Positions 44,295 to 52,561 are shown, counted from the stretch's first letter. The stretch is DNA of 64,000 nucleotides from Thermaurantimonas sp046295455 (GCA_046295455.1 JBKBNI010000009.1:1-64000), one strand, 5' to 3'. The notes: generated by a model from the sequence alone, not told the origin. Numbers and translations: made by a program.

Positions 44295-44861
44295 TTATAC
44301 TTCGTTTAATTTCTGAATTACATATTTTTCAATTTTTGCGGCAGCATGATGAAAGGAAGCCTTAAGTGATCCCTCGGAAAGTCCTGTGATCCGGCTGATT
44401 TTTTCGTAAGGCATTTCGTCAAAATACCTCATGATAAATACAGCCCTCTGCCTTGGCGGAAGTATATCCACCGCCTCGTCAAACCACCTTGCCGCCTTTT
44501 CAAAGTCAATGGAGTTTGTGGATGTGGTGGTCGTGTGGTATGTATCCTTAAGGTCAGCTTCCGTAAACCGACCGTAATCCCGGCTTTTGATCCAGTTGAT
44601 GCACTCGTTGTACGCGATTCTGTAAATCCAGGTGTATAGAGAAGATTGGCCTTTGAATCGGTCAATGTTGCTGAAGACTTTTGACCAGGTATTCTGTAAC
44701 ACATCCTGGGCATCGGTTTTGTTTTTAAGAAAAGCGCTTACAAAGACATAGATTCTTTGTGAAAATTGGTTGTATATAACTTCACATGCACGCTCAAAAT
44801 CCTTAGGTCTTCCGCTCTTGAGCAGAGATAATACTTGTTTTTCAGATTCTTCACCGATCAT
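44295..44861 (-). CDS. ECF-type RNA polymerase sigma factor
   Basis: About 188 residues from the ATG at 44861. Region 2 is visible in KDFERACEVIYNQFSQRIY, NKTDAQDVLQNTWSKVF and SLYTWIYRIAYNECINW. Region 4 is LPPRQRAVFIMRYFDEMPYEKISRITGLSEGSLKASFHHAA, the helix-turn-helix that reads the -35. The frame continues upstream to 45131, but that extension has no family match. A perfect inverted repeat (44863-44885) ends two bases before the start codon. It leads a run of sigma, putative anti-sigma and CpxP-like genes, which suggests a self-contained envelope-response module. Confidence 0.93.
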   Translation of the reverse strand: MIGEESEKQVLSLLKSGRPKDFERACEVIYNQFSQRIYVFVSAFLKNKTDAQDVLQNTWSKVFSNIDRFKGQSSLYTWIYRIAYNECINWIKSRDYGRFTEADLKDTYHTTTTSTNSIDFEKAARWFDEAVDILPPRQRAVFIMRYFDEMPYEKISRITGLSEGSLKASFHHAAAKIEKYVIQKLNEV

Positions 44862-44862
44862 A

Positions 44863-44885
44863 GGCACTTTGACATCAAAAGTGCC
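44863..44885 (-). promoter_or_regulatory. Perfect inverted repeat just upstream of the ECF sigma start codon
   Basis: GGCACTTT (44863-44870) and AAAGTGCC (44878-44885) flank a seven-base spacer. It would fold as an 8-bp mRNA hairpin ending two bases before the ATG, or serve as an operator. A -7-like element, TACATTTA (minus strand, 44894-44901, one mismatch), would put the transcript start near its outer edge. Confidence 0.5.
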
Positions 44886-44965
44886 GCTGGGTTTAAATGT
44901 AGCGAATGCGGTATTCAAAAAAAAGAAATCCAGCGGTTCTCTCTTCCTGATGGTCTGCAAGGAAA

Positions 44966-45160
44966 TCAGAATACCCGGAAAAACACAAAAACTAAAAAAA
45001 TCAAGGTAACAATTCCCAACAGAATGTAGACGGCACCTGAATAATAGTTTTTGTGAATGGGCGCATCCTTTTGGTAGCTCCATGCCAGATAAATCACAAA
45101 GAGCACCATAAAAATGGCTGCAAATATCCAATGACCGGTGGTGATGTTATCGTTTATCAT
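44966..45160 (-). CDS. Small two-helix membrane protein
   Basis: 64 residues with two hydrophobic helices (GHWIFAAIFMVLFVIYLAW at about 9-28 and YYSGAVYILLGIVTLIFLVF at about 39-58), joined by a short charged loop (SYQKDAPIHK). No family name comes to mind with certainty; similar small proteins occur in Bacteroidota. Clean membrane topology and its own ATG support a real gene. Nothing in context gives a function; it lies between pdxH and the ECF module. Confidence 0.55.
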   Translation of the reverse strand: MINDNITTGHWIFAAIFMVLFVIYLAWSYQKDAPIHKNYYSGAVYILLGIVTLIFLVFVFFRVF

Positions 45161-45201
45161 GTTTCAGGGATTCATAATAATTAATATGCATCAAGAGATT
45201 C

Positions 45202-45849
45202 TCAGGGTGCAAGGCGGAAGCGATTCCACATGGAGGCTTCCGTGCGTACATAGACAATACGGTCATGTAATCTGGAGGGGCGTCCTTGCCAAAATTCAAA
45301 AGATACCGGCTTGACGATGTATCCACCCCAGTTTTCAGGGCAGGGGATATCTCCCGTATTCTCGAATTGGTCTTTGAGTTCTTGAAATTGCTTTTCTAAA
45401 AATTCTCTTGATTCGATGATGGCGCTTTGCGGAGAAGTATGGGCGCCGATCTGGCTATCTCTTGGCCGGGTTTTAAAATATGCTTCACTCACACTGCGAT
45501 CCACCTTAGATGCAAGGCCTTGAATGCGCACCTGGCGTTCTAATTGCGCCCAGTAAAAAAGGAGAGAAACTTGTGGATTGTTTTCAATTTCGCGGGCTTT
45601 ATTGCTCATATAATTTGTGTAAAACACAAACCCTTCGCTCGAGTATTCCTTTAGAAGTACCTGCCTTGCCTTCGGAAAACCATCCAATCCGACGGTGCAA
45701 AGCGTCATTGCATTAAAGTCGTAGGCATTGATGGCCTGAAAGTCTTCAAACCATGTATCGAAAAGTGCCATCGGTTCTTCAGGAAGGAAGATCTCAAGCA
45801 ATTCTCCCCGCTGATAGCTCTCACGAGCATTGTGCAAATTTTTTTTCAT
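45202..45849 (-). CDS. pdxH: Pyridoxine/pyridoxamine 5'-phosphate oxidase
   Basis: FMN-dependent oxidation of PNP or PMP to pyridoxal 5'-phosphate. The 215 residues match throughout: FNAMTLCTVGLDGFPKARQVLLKEYSSEGFVFYTNY, SNKAREIENNP, LERQVRIQG, YFKTRPRDSQIGAHTSPQS, and the C-terminal FEFWQGRPSRLHDRI with the PLP-binding Arg. Size is normal. A promoter element lies 22 bases upstream within a palindrome shared with yqgE. Confidence 0.96.
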   Translation of the reverse strand: MKKNLHNARESYQRGELLEIFLPEEPMALFDTWFEDFQAINAYDFNAMTLCTVGLDGFPKARQVLLKEYSSEGFVFYTNYMSNKAREIENNPQVSLLFYWAQLERQVRIQGLASKVDRSVSEAYFKTRPRDSQIGAHTSPQSAIIESREFLEKQFQELKDQFENTGDIPCPENWGGYIVKPVSFEFWQGRPSRLHDRIVYVRTEASMWNRFRLAP

Positions 45850-45870
45850 CTAAACTTTTTTACTGACAAA

Positions 45871-45884
45871 CAAAAATATTTTTG
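45871..45884. promoter_or_regulatory. Palindromic back-to-back -7 elements between pdxH and yqgE
   Basis: CAAAAATATTTTTG is a perfect 14-base palindrome. It contains TATTTTTG on both strands (45877-45884 plus, 45871-45878 minus), each an exact TAnnTTTG. The minus copy is 22 bases from the pdxH ATG; the plus copy is 70 bases from the yqgE ATG. Confidence 0.5.
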
Positions 45885-45953
45885 AAAAAGAAGTGTTCTT
45901 CATGACTCTGATTAGTAATTTTATACCAATGTTCGGAATAAGTTGTTTGCAAA

Positions 45954-46514
45954 ATGGAGATACTAGACATACCCAGACAAGGATGTTTTCTGATTTCAGA
46001 GCCACTGCTCGGGGATCCAATATTTGAGAAGACCATTATTTATCTGGTGGCCTATTCCCATGAAGGTGCCGTTGGATTTATCATCAACAAGGTAGGTGAT
46101 CACATGATCGGGGATTTTATTGACCATCTTGAAGATACCAATATATTTATTCTCGATGGAGGTCCTGTCGAGACTCAGAATCTCTACTTTATCCACAGGC
46201 GAAATGATCTGATCGAATCCAACTACCATATATCAGGCGAATACTACTGGGGTGGAGACGTAGATACCTTATTTGAAAAAATCCAAAAAGGTGAAATTAC
46301 CGAGCAGGAAGTCGTCTTTTTCAGAGGGTATAGCGGGTGGGCTGCCGGCCAACTTGAAAATGAAATTAAAAACAAATCCTGGATTGTGGTTGACCATTCT
46401 CTCATTGACTTGCTCATGCTTCCTCCCGAAGAGCGTTGGTCACATATGCTCCGGAAGGTTGGAGGCGATTATCTGCTGTGGATTAACTCCCCCTCTAACC
46501 CTGTGTGGAACTGA
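45954..46514 (+). CDS. yqgE: YqgE/AlgH family protein (UPF0301)
   Basis: 186 residues; the family opening GCFLISEPLLGDPIFEKTIIYLV and EGAVGFIINK is exact, followed by LDGGPVETQNLYFIH and FRGYSGWAAGQLENEI. The function remains unsettled; AlgH influences alginate expression in Pseudomonas. No signal peptide, so cytoplasmic. It stands alone between pdxH and tRNA-Val. Confidence 0.9.
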   Translation: MEILDIPRQGCFLISEPLLGDPIFEKTIIYLVAYSHEGAVGFIINKVGDHMIGDFIDHLEDTNIFILDGGPVETQNLYFIHRRNDLIESNYHISGEYYWGGDVDTLFEKIQKGEITEQEVVFFRGYSGWAAGQLENEIKNKSWIVVDHSLIDLLMLPPEERWSHMLRKVGGDYLLWINSPSNPVWN

Positions 46515-46632
46515 TTGTATTCCTTAAATAAATTTTAAAGATTACAAAGGCTTAAATCTTTCACTGATAATGAGTGACTTGGCTGCAGAAAAAAAAAGAG
46601 AGAACTAAATGCTGAAACTTTATCAGTACGTG

Positions 46633-46640
46633 TATATTTG
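46633..46640 (+). promoter_or_regulatory. -7 promoter element of tRNA-Val (TATATTTG)
   Basis: Exact TAnnTTTG match, 22 bases before the 5' end of the tRNA. Confidence 0.6.
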
Positions 46641-46661
46641 CAGCCGTTCTTATAAACAGAA

Positions 46662-46736
46662 GGGTTCATAGCTCAGCCGGTTCAGAGCACCTGCCTTACA
46701 AGCAGGGGGTCACAGGTTCGAATCCTGTTGAACCCA
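46662..46736 (+). tRNA. tRNA-Val (anticodon UAC)
   Basis: Complete cloverleaf. The acceptor arm pairs GGGTTCA (46662-46668) with TGAACCC (46729-46735), discriminator A at 46736. The D arm is present (GCTCAGCCGG), the anticodon stem CCTGC/GCAGG encloses the loop CTTACAA with anticodon TAC, and the T arm carries GGTTCGAATCC. CCA is not encoded (CCT follows). It has its own promoter element and terminator, so it is a single-gene unit. Confidence 0.97.
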
Positions 46737-47063
46737 CCTCTGTATACCAAAACCATAACCAAAAAGGTTGTGGTTTTTTTTTGTCTTAAATTGATATTAA
46801 TAGTTGTGTAAGCCGACAGTAGCTGATGCCATATCATGAGTCGATTTTACAGACCGATGCAATCGAGCGGATAGACCCACCTTGAATATGAATAGTGTAA
46901 TGTAACTAATAGACTAAACAGAATATTACCCCTTGGTAAACATTAAAGCATTTTTTTTGCTTCTGCCAGTGGAGTAATTTCGATAAGCACTTCTTACCAA
47001 TATCTAAAATCTGTACAAAATACATTGCTGCTTCTGGAAAGTTACATCAAATTTGTGCGTATG
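46737..47063. other. 327-base region between tRNA-Val and the TPR lipoprotein gene
   Basis: Begins with the tRNA terminator (46751-46782). The remaining roughly 280 bases are AT-rich with no gene, RNA fold or exact TAnnTTTG match that I can see, although the promoter of the TPR lipoprotein gene must lie here or overlap its start. Confidence 0.6.
46751..46782 (+). terminator. Intrinsic terminator of tRNA-Val
   Basis: AACCATAACC (46751-46760) pairs with GGTTGTGGTT (46766-46775), ten pairs including one G-U, around an AAAAA loop, followed by a run of T to 46782. Confidence 0.9.
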
Positions 47064-48071
47064 ATGTGGAAAAAAGTATTCCGGCTTTTCAGTTTGATAT
47101 CCATTTTGACAGCAGGCTGTGCATCTCCTGATAACGAAAAAACCACGATCCCGAATCAGATAACCACCCCGATCGACAGCTTGACCGCACTGATCGAACA
47201 GAATCCAGACAATGCAATCTACCTGGCAGAGCGAGCCTCCCTCCTTTTGGATCAGCGGCAGTTTAGGGAAGCACTGGAGGACATCGATCGAGCCTGGAGC
47301 CTGGACTCCAATCACATACGGGTACAACTGATCAGGGGTGATGTATACTATGTGCTCAACCGAACCCGTACATCAAGAGATAGTTGGCTGAAATGTGTGC
47401 AGAACAACCCTTCCAATGAGGTATGCAGGATGCGTCTTGCTGAATTGTATCTGGCAGTCAAAGACCTGGAGGCTGCCTTGGAGCATTTAAAGATCGTGCT
47501 AGAAAACAACGCCAATAACGCCAATGCACACTTTATGATGGGAGTGGTGATAAGGGATCTGTATGGTGATACCGATCGTGCCTTGTTGTCGATTCAGAGG
47601 TCGATCGAAATTAAAGAGGATTACGTCGATGCATTGGATATGATGGGTGTACTTCTTACGGCCAAGGGAGATCCCCTTGCGATTAAATACTTGCAGAATG
47701 CTCTTAACATTAGTCCTAACCGGCATGATTTGCTTTATAAAACCGGGTATGCCTACATGCGCTTTGGGAAGTTTAATGAGGCTCTTGAAATGTTTACAAA
47801 GGCTACAATGGTCAATCCACAGGACGAGCAAAGCTATTTCAATATGGGATTTATACATGTCGAAATTCAGAAATACGATGTAGCCCGGGATTACTTTGAT
47901 AAGGCGGTGCGGGCTAATCCCGAATCATTTAAGGCCTACTATGGAAGAGGCTATGCACACGAGATGCTGGGCAATGTCCGCGCAGCCATTGAAGATTACA
48001 CCCATGCTTTAGCGTTAAATCCAGAATATGCGCCCGCTTCGGAGAGCTTAAAGAGATTGGGAAAATATTAA
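47064..48071 (+). CDS. TPR-repeat lipoprotein
   Basis: About 335 residues from the Met of MWKKVFRLFSLISILTAGC; the lipobox LTAGC gives lipid-Cys19, which decides this start over the frame's first codon at 47025. Eight or so tetratricopeptide repeats follow (for example AIYLAERASLLLDQRQFREALEDIDRAW, AHFMMGVVIRDLYG, LLYKTGYAYMRFGKFNEAL, AYYGRGYAHEMLGNVRAAI), filling the rest of the protein. It should act as a periplasmic or outer-membrane-anchored scaffold; partners are unknown. The next gene begins 35 bases later, after a 15-base A-run. Confidence 0.88.
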   Translation: MWKKVFRLFSLISILTAGCASPDNEKTTIPNQITTPIDSLTALIEQNPDNAIYLAERASLLLDQRQFREALEDIDRAWSLDSNHIRVQLIRGDVYYVLNRTRTSRDSWLKCVQNNPSNEVCRMRLAELYLAVKDLEAALEHLKIVLENNANNANAHFMMGVVIRDLYGDTDRALLSIQRSIEIKEDYVDALDMMGVLLTAKGDPLAIKYLQNALNISPNRHDLLYKTGYAYMRFGKFNEALEMFTKATMVNPQDEQSYFNMGFIHVEIQKYDVARDYFDKAVRANPESFKAYYGRGYAHEMLGNVRAAIEDYTHALALNPEYAPASESLKRLGKY

Positions 48072-48106
48072 CCCCAGGTTGTAAAAAAAAAAAAAAATAG
48101 CATCAG

Positions 48107-49147
48107 GTGAAAAATGCACTGTATCCACTCATTATAGCCACCTTATTTAGTTGCTTTAATCAACCACAAAGGTCTGGTCTGGGTCATTATAGGGTGATGT
48201 TTTACAACGTCGAAAACCTGTTTGACCCGTATGACGATCCAGAAAAAAACGACAATGATTTCACACCTGAAGGAAACTACCGATGGACCGAATATCGATG
48301 GCGTGAGAAAACAGCTAAAATTGCCAAAGTCGTCAGAGCAGTAGGCGAAGGCAATCTTCCGGCAGTAATAGGTTTTTGCGAGATCGAAAACCGCCTTGTG
48401 CTTGACGAATTGGCGCGACACCCAATACTCCGCGATGGCAGGTACAATGTAGTCCATTATGAATCACCCGACCGCAGAGGAATAGATGTAGGGCTCTTTT
48501 ACAGAGACGAATTGTTTGTGCTTCTGTATTCCGAACCCCTGAGGGTAGAAGTCAGCAATAATCCGAAATTTGTAACCCGCGATATCCTGTATGTCAAGGG
48601 TATTCTGGATCGATTGGACACAGTGCATTTTTTTGTAAATCACTGGCCTTCCCGACTTGGAGGTGCTGCCACCAGCGAACCCAACCGAATTGCCGCAGCG
48701 CGCACGCTCAAACAAAAAGCCGATAGCATACTCTCCGTAGTCTCAAATGCAAACATCATCATAATGGGAGATTTTAATGACGGACCAGAGGATGTAAGTG
48801 TATTTAAGATTTTGGAGGCCGGACATATTAAAGATGATAAACCCCTGGTAAATCTTATGCTAAGTATGCCTGCAGGAGAGGGGAGTCACAGGTTTCAGGG
48901 CAAATGGGAATTTTTAGACCAAATAATTGTATCACGTCCCCTGCTATCTGAAGAAAGCGTTCTGAAAATTACTAACGCCAGGGCACATGTATTCAAAGCC
49001 GATTTTCTGTTGGAGGACGATGCTCGCTACCCGGGAAAAATGCCCTATCGGCAATTCATTGGTTTTAAATTTAATGGCGGGTACAGCGACCATCTACCGA
49101 TCTATGTGGATTTGGAACAAAAAAAGGGGGTTGTAAAAAAGAATTGA
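48107..49147 (+). CDS. Endonuclease/exonuclease/phosphatase-fold lipoprotein
   Basis: 346 residues from GTG at 48107, preceded by an in-frame stop at 48098. Signal with lipobox-like LFSC (Cys16). EEP-fold motifs are intact: FYNVENLFD, GFCEIENR (metal Glu), RRGIDVGLFYRDE, FFVNHWPSRLGG, IIIMGDFND and SDHLPIYVDL (catalytic Asp-His). It may hydrolyse a phosphodiester in the envelope or outside, nucleic acid or lipid; the sequence does not decide. It precedes a lipoprotein and an M48 protease gene. Confidence 0.87.
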   Translation: MKNALYPLIIATLFSCFNQPQRSGLGHYRVMFYNVENLFDPYDDPEKNDNDFTPEGNYRWTEYRWREKTAKIAKVVRAVGEGNLPAVIGFCEIENRLVLDELARHPILRDGRYNVVHYESPDRRGIDVGLFYRDELFVLLYSEPLRVEVSNNPKFVTRDILYVKGILDRLDTVHFFVNHWPSRLGGAATSEPNRIAAARTLKQKADSILSVVSNANIIIMGDFNDGPEDVSVFKILEAGHIKDDKPLVNLMLSMPAGEGSHRFQGKWEFLDQIIVSRPLLSEESVLKITNARAHVFKADFLLEDDARYPGKMPYRQFIGFKFNGGYSDHLPIYVDLEQKKGVVKKN

Positions 49148-49179
49148 TAGACACATTTTTGCTAAATAAAAACCTCAAC

Positions 49180-50118
49180 ATGCCATTTTTGAAAGTAGAC
49201 CGTCTCTTGCCGGTTTTTTTATTGATTATATCCACCCATTGCAAAAGGTCCGCGACAGGCGGAGATTCCCTTGATGATCCTATCAACGCGCTTCAGGTTG
49301 AAGCAACTACGTATATAACCATTACCAACACCTATGGGCCAAATGATCCTGTATCGGGTGCAGCTGCCGCATTGTTTCAATTATATACGGATTATCTCCC
49401 TGGCAGAATTTTTCTGATGAATATACCCTCTCAAAATTCGCCGGTGTTCAATCCGGGCGTGACGGACAGCATCATGAATACATTCTTTAAAAAGCCTCCC
49501 GTACCGGCGCTTCATCTCAACAATGAATATGTGGACATCAATTTGGCAGATCAACTGGATGTCGTGTCCAAAAGGCCAGTCAAAGTCGGTGTGAACCACC
49601 TAGTCACTGACAAGGGGGATTATTATGAAGTCAGGGCTAAAGTGAAGTTTTTTGACTTTTTTTCAGGTACATCGTTTTACGTCACGTCTTATCTGTTGGG
49701 AGATTTTGAATCAAGGGATTACGGAGGTGGTATCAGTTTCGCTACGATGCCCTTCCCCGGCGTTACAGAGCTTTCAGGCGGCAGTCTTACTTTTACCACA
49801 GACGGGCAGTCCTTGCGCGATACCAACCGCGTGGTATTTCGAAAGGGAGATCCTGTGATTCATTTCCGGGTCTTGATCTCTACAGACTCAGCAAAATTTG
49901 CTCCCGGCATATTGCTCGATACAATCAATATTTTTGGCAGAAGCTATGATGCGGGGGATCTGTTTGGATTAAGACAAACACCACTCAATATCAAACTCCC
50001 TAAAACACCCTCTTCTGAAGTAGCCGAACGTCTGTATGTAGCGACATTTATATTCAGAAAAGAAGACGGCGACGAATTTTACAAGCTCGAAAACACATTT
50101 CAAACTCAAATACGGTGA
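49180..50118 (+). CDS. Exported protein of unknown function, possibly a lipoprotein
   Basis: About 312 residues from the ATG at 49180, chosen because it places the hydrophobic segment RLLPVFLLIIS at the N-terminus; the frame's first codon (TTG at 49144) overlaps the preceding gene. A Cys follows (ISTHCKRS), but STHC is a poor lipobox, so lipidation is uncertain. The middle (GRIFLMNIPSQNSPVF, PPVPALHLNNEYV) resembles the thioredoxin-like part of Omp28-type proteins, and the remainder is beta-rich, but I would not assign the family. Its stop overlaps the GTG of the M48 protease gene by four bases. Confidence 0.65.
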   Translation: MPFLKVDRLLPVFLLIISTHCKRSATGGDSLDDPINALQVEATTYITITNTYGPNDPVSGAAAALFQLYTDYLPGRIFLMNIPSQNSPVFNPGVTDSIMNTFFKKPPVPALHLNNEYVDINLADQLDVVSKRPVKVGVNHLVTDKGDYYEVRAKVKFFDFFSGTSFYVTSYLLGDFESRDYGGGISFATMPFPGVTELSGGSLTFTTDGQSLRDTNRVVFRKGDPVIHFRVLISTDSAKFAPGILLDTINIFGRSYDAGDLFGLRQTPLNIKLPKTPSSEVAERLYVATFIFRKEDGDEFYKLENTFQTQIR

Positions 50119-50924
50119 ACTATTTAAGACTATTTTTTCCTATCTGGCTGTCAGTGCTATTACTTACAACCACAACGTGTAAGAAAGTGCCCATTACCGG
50201 CAGACGACAGCTGGCTTTTATCCCTGGTAATGAGTTAAACTCCCTCAGTTTTGCACAGTACCAGCAAATCAAAGAAAAAGAGCAGATCATTAGAGGCACT
50301 CCTGAGGCACTTATGATCGAGCGTGTAGGACGCAGAATTCAAAAAGCCGTAGAAGATTACATGGCTATGAATAATATGTCGGATCGCCTCAGGGGCTTCG
50401 AATGGGAATTTATTCTGATAAAAAGTGATGTAGTCAATGCCTGGTGCATGCCTGGTGGCAAAGTGGCTTTTTACACTGGTATTTTACCAATTTGTAAGGA
50501 TGAAACTGGTGTAGCTGTGGTCATGGGTCATGAAGTGGCTCATGCTGTGGCTCAGCACGGAAATGAGCGAATGTCCCAGGGGATGCTGCAGCAGTTTGGC
50601 GGTGTTGCCCTTGCAATTGCTCTTCGCGATCGCCCTGCTGAAACACAAGCGCTTTTTCTTGGTGCGTATGGTGTAGGCACTACGGTGGGTGCGATACTTC
50701 CTTTCTCTAGACTGCACGAGAGTGAGGCTGACCGCTTAGGACTTATTTTCATGTCCATGGCAGGTTATGATCCCAGGGAGGCTCCAAAATTCTGGGAGAG
50801 AATGTCTAAACTTAGCGGTGGTCAGAAACCACCCGAAATGCTCAGCACACACCCTTCGGATGAGCGCAGAATCAGAGATTTAAACGCTCAAATTCCAGAG
50901 GCATTGAAATTTTTCAATCCTTAA
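50115..50924 (+). CDS. M48-family metallopeptidase lipoprotein
   Basis: 269 residues from GTG at 50115, overlapping the upstream stop (GTGA). Signal peptide ending TTTTC gives probable lipid-Cys22, then KVPITGRRQLAFIPG, typical of LoiP/YcaL-like periplasmic M48 proteases. The zinc motif is HEVAH (139-143), with the third ligand Glu in LHESEADRLG about 60 residues later; STHPSDERRI is the conserved C-terminal block. Likely role: quality control of outer-membrane or periplasmic proteins. Coupling to the unknown exported protein may mean substrate or partner. Confidence 0.92.
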   Translation: MNYLRLFFPIWLSVLLLTTTTCKKVPITGRRQLAFIPGNELNSLSFAQYQQIKEKEQIIRGTPEALMIERVGRRIQKAVEDYMAMNNMSDRLRGFEWEFILIKSDVVNAWCMPGGKVAFYTGILPICKDETGVAVVMGHEVAHAVAQHGNERMSQGMLQQFGGVALAIALRDRPAETQALFLGAYGVGTTVGAILPFSRLHESEADRLGLIFMSMAGYDPREAPKFWERMSKLSGGQKPPEMLSTHPSDERRIRDLNAQIPEALKFFNP

Positions 50925-50935
50925 TTCCCGATTAC

Positions 50936-51616
50936 TTGAAAATTAAAGACTTTATAAAAATCTATGCGGCCATACTTGCTGCCCATACGGCTGCTCAGTA
51001 TGTTTCGGGTGATTTTTCTCTATTGTTTTTTACCAAGTTACTAATACCCCTTTCGCTGTTGTTGTACAATTTTTATTATAATTCAGATAAATTAAAAAAT
51101 GCTCTTCTGACTTCATCGTTTGGATTTTTTCTACTGGGAAATGTACTGATGCTGATCAAACCGACATATGACCCTTGTAGATTTGAAACGCCTATTTTGT
51201 CATACTCGGCTGCTTTTGCATTTTTAGCAGTTTTAGCTTTATTGCGTGCAAAATGGAGCATAAAGAATGCATTGGTCGGACTTTCCGTTGCTATTGTTAA
51301 CACGGCATTATCCTATCTGTATGTTCTCAACGGATTAAGTTCAGATGCAATCGTTTTTTACATATTTGTTCTATCTTTTGCAATAATGTCTTTTACTTCG
51401 TTTTTAAATTGTGACGAACCGAAGAAGAAGGCTATGGTGGTGCTGGGCGTGATAAGCATTTCGATTTCCAATCATATATTGGGCTTTTGTACATTTAAGA
51501 CTAATAATACTGATATGGTCCCCGTAGCCATGCTCTTGTATGGGATTAGTCTGTTCTTTTTTATGCTAGGATACATTGACACAAGTGAATCTGAAATACA
51601 AACTCATATGAGATGA
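50936..51616 (+). CDS. YhhN/TMEM86-like multi-pass membrane protein
   Basis: 226 residues, about seven or eight membrane helices, starting at TTG 50936 (LKIKDFIKIY), because no ATG is suitably placed. The pattern resembles the YhhN/TMEM86 family: FFTKLLIPLSLLLYNFYY near the N-terminus (the family's conserved Lys-Pro segment), GFFLLGNVLML, and a later region, SFAIMSFTSF. Mammalian TMEM86B is a lysoplasmalogenase. The match is approximate. It ends four bases into the next gene. Confidence 0.6.
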   Translation: MKIKDFIKIYAAILAAHTAAQYVSGDFSLLFFTKLLIPLSLLLYNFYYNSDKLKNALLTSSFGFFLLGNVLMLIKPTYDPCRFETPILSYSAAFAFLAVLALLRAKWSIKNALVGLSVAIVNTALSYLYVLNGLSSDAIVFYIFVLSFAIMSFTSFLNCDEPKKKAMVVLGVISISISNHILGFCTFKTNNTDMVPVAMLLYGISLFFFMLGYIDTSESEIQTHMR

Positions 51617-52557
51617 TAAGGATACCCACGGTTGATTTGGCAGAATTTTTATCAGAGGATCCGACCTCCAAGAAAGCATTTGTGCAAAAACTTGGCAAAG
51701 CTTATGAGGAAATCGGATTTGTAGCGGTGAAAAATCACGGATTGAGTGACGAACTCAGAGACCAATTGTATGATAAGGTTCAGCGGTTTTTTTCGCTGCC
51801 GGAACACATAAAGAAAAAATATGAAATCGAAGATCTCGCCGGCCAGAGGGGTTACACCCCGTTTGGAAAAGAGCACGCAAAGGGATTCAACACCGGGGAC
51901 CTGAAAGAGTTCTGGCAGTTTGGACAATGGGTCGATGAGCCTGTCGATGGCGAACTCTATCCCCCTAATGTAGAAGTATTCGAGGTCGAAGGATTTAACG
52001 AAACCGGAAAACTGGTTTTCAAAACTTTGGAAAAGACAGGTATGCAGATTTTAAGGGCCATTGCTCTGTATTTGGGTCTGGAAGAACACTATTTTGATCC
52101 ATATGTGACACATGGCAACAGTATCCTCAGAGCGATCCACTATCCGCCCATCACTGCAGAGCCTGAAGATGCCGTGCGCGCAGCCCAACATGAGGACATT
52201 AACCTCATCACTCTCCTGATGGGTGCATCCGCTGCCGGATTGGAAGTGCTCAATAAAAAAGGTGAATGGATACCCGTAACGGCCCTGCCGGAGCAAATCA
52301 TCGTAAACGTAGGGGATATGCTCCAGCGACTGACCAATAATGTGCTTAAATCGACAACACATAGGGTGGTAAATCCTCCCCGCGAGCAGTGGCATGAACC
52401 CCGGTACTCAATTCCCTTTTTCTTGCATCCGAAATCGTCCATGTCACTTACCTGCTTACCACAATGCATCACAGAGGATCGGCCCAAGGCATACAGCGAT
52501 CTTACAGCCGGTGAATACCTGGAAGAGCGTCTGCGTGAAATCGGTTTGAAAAAATAG
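51613..52557 (+). CDS. Isopenicillin N synthase-like 2OG-Fe(II) oxygenase
   Basis: 314 residues with the double-stranded beta-helix of the 2-oxoglutarate/Fe(II) family. The N-terminal IPTVDLAEFL and GFVAVKNHGL are typical; the iron triad is QHEDINLITLL (His193, Asp195) and STTHRVVNP (His250); RYSIPFF supplies Arg264 and Ser266, which bind the 2OG carboxylate or the substrate in this subfamily. Substrate unknown. It follows the YhhN-like gene with a four-base overlap. Confidence 0.9.
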   Translation: MIRIPTVDLAEFLSEDPTSKKAFVQKLGKAYEEIGFVAVKNHGLSDELRDQLYDKVQRFFSLPEHIKKKYEIEDLAGQRGYTPFGKEHAKGFNTGDLKEFWQFGQWVDEPVDGELYPPNVEVFEVEGFNETGKLVFKTLEKTGMQILRAIALYLGLEEHYFDPYVTHGNSILRAIHYPPITAEPEDAVRAAQHEDINLITLLMGASAAGLEVLNKKGEWIPVTALPEQIIVNVGDMLQRLTNNVLKSTTHRVVNPPREQWHEPRYSIPFFLHPKSSMSLTCLPQCITEDRPKAYSDLTAGEYLEERLREIGLKK

Positions 52558-52561
52558 CCGG

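Noticed and set aside
44862..45131. 90-codon extension of the ECF sigma gene
   Set aside because: ECF sigma factors start near region 2; the extension has no homology pattern and overlaps the small membrane protein gene.
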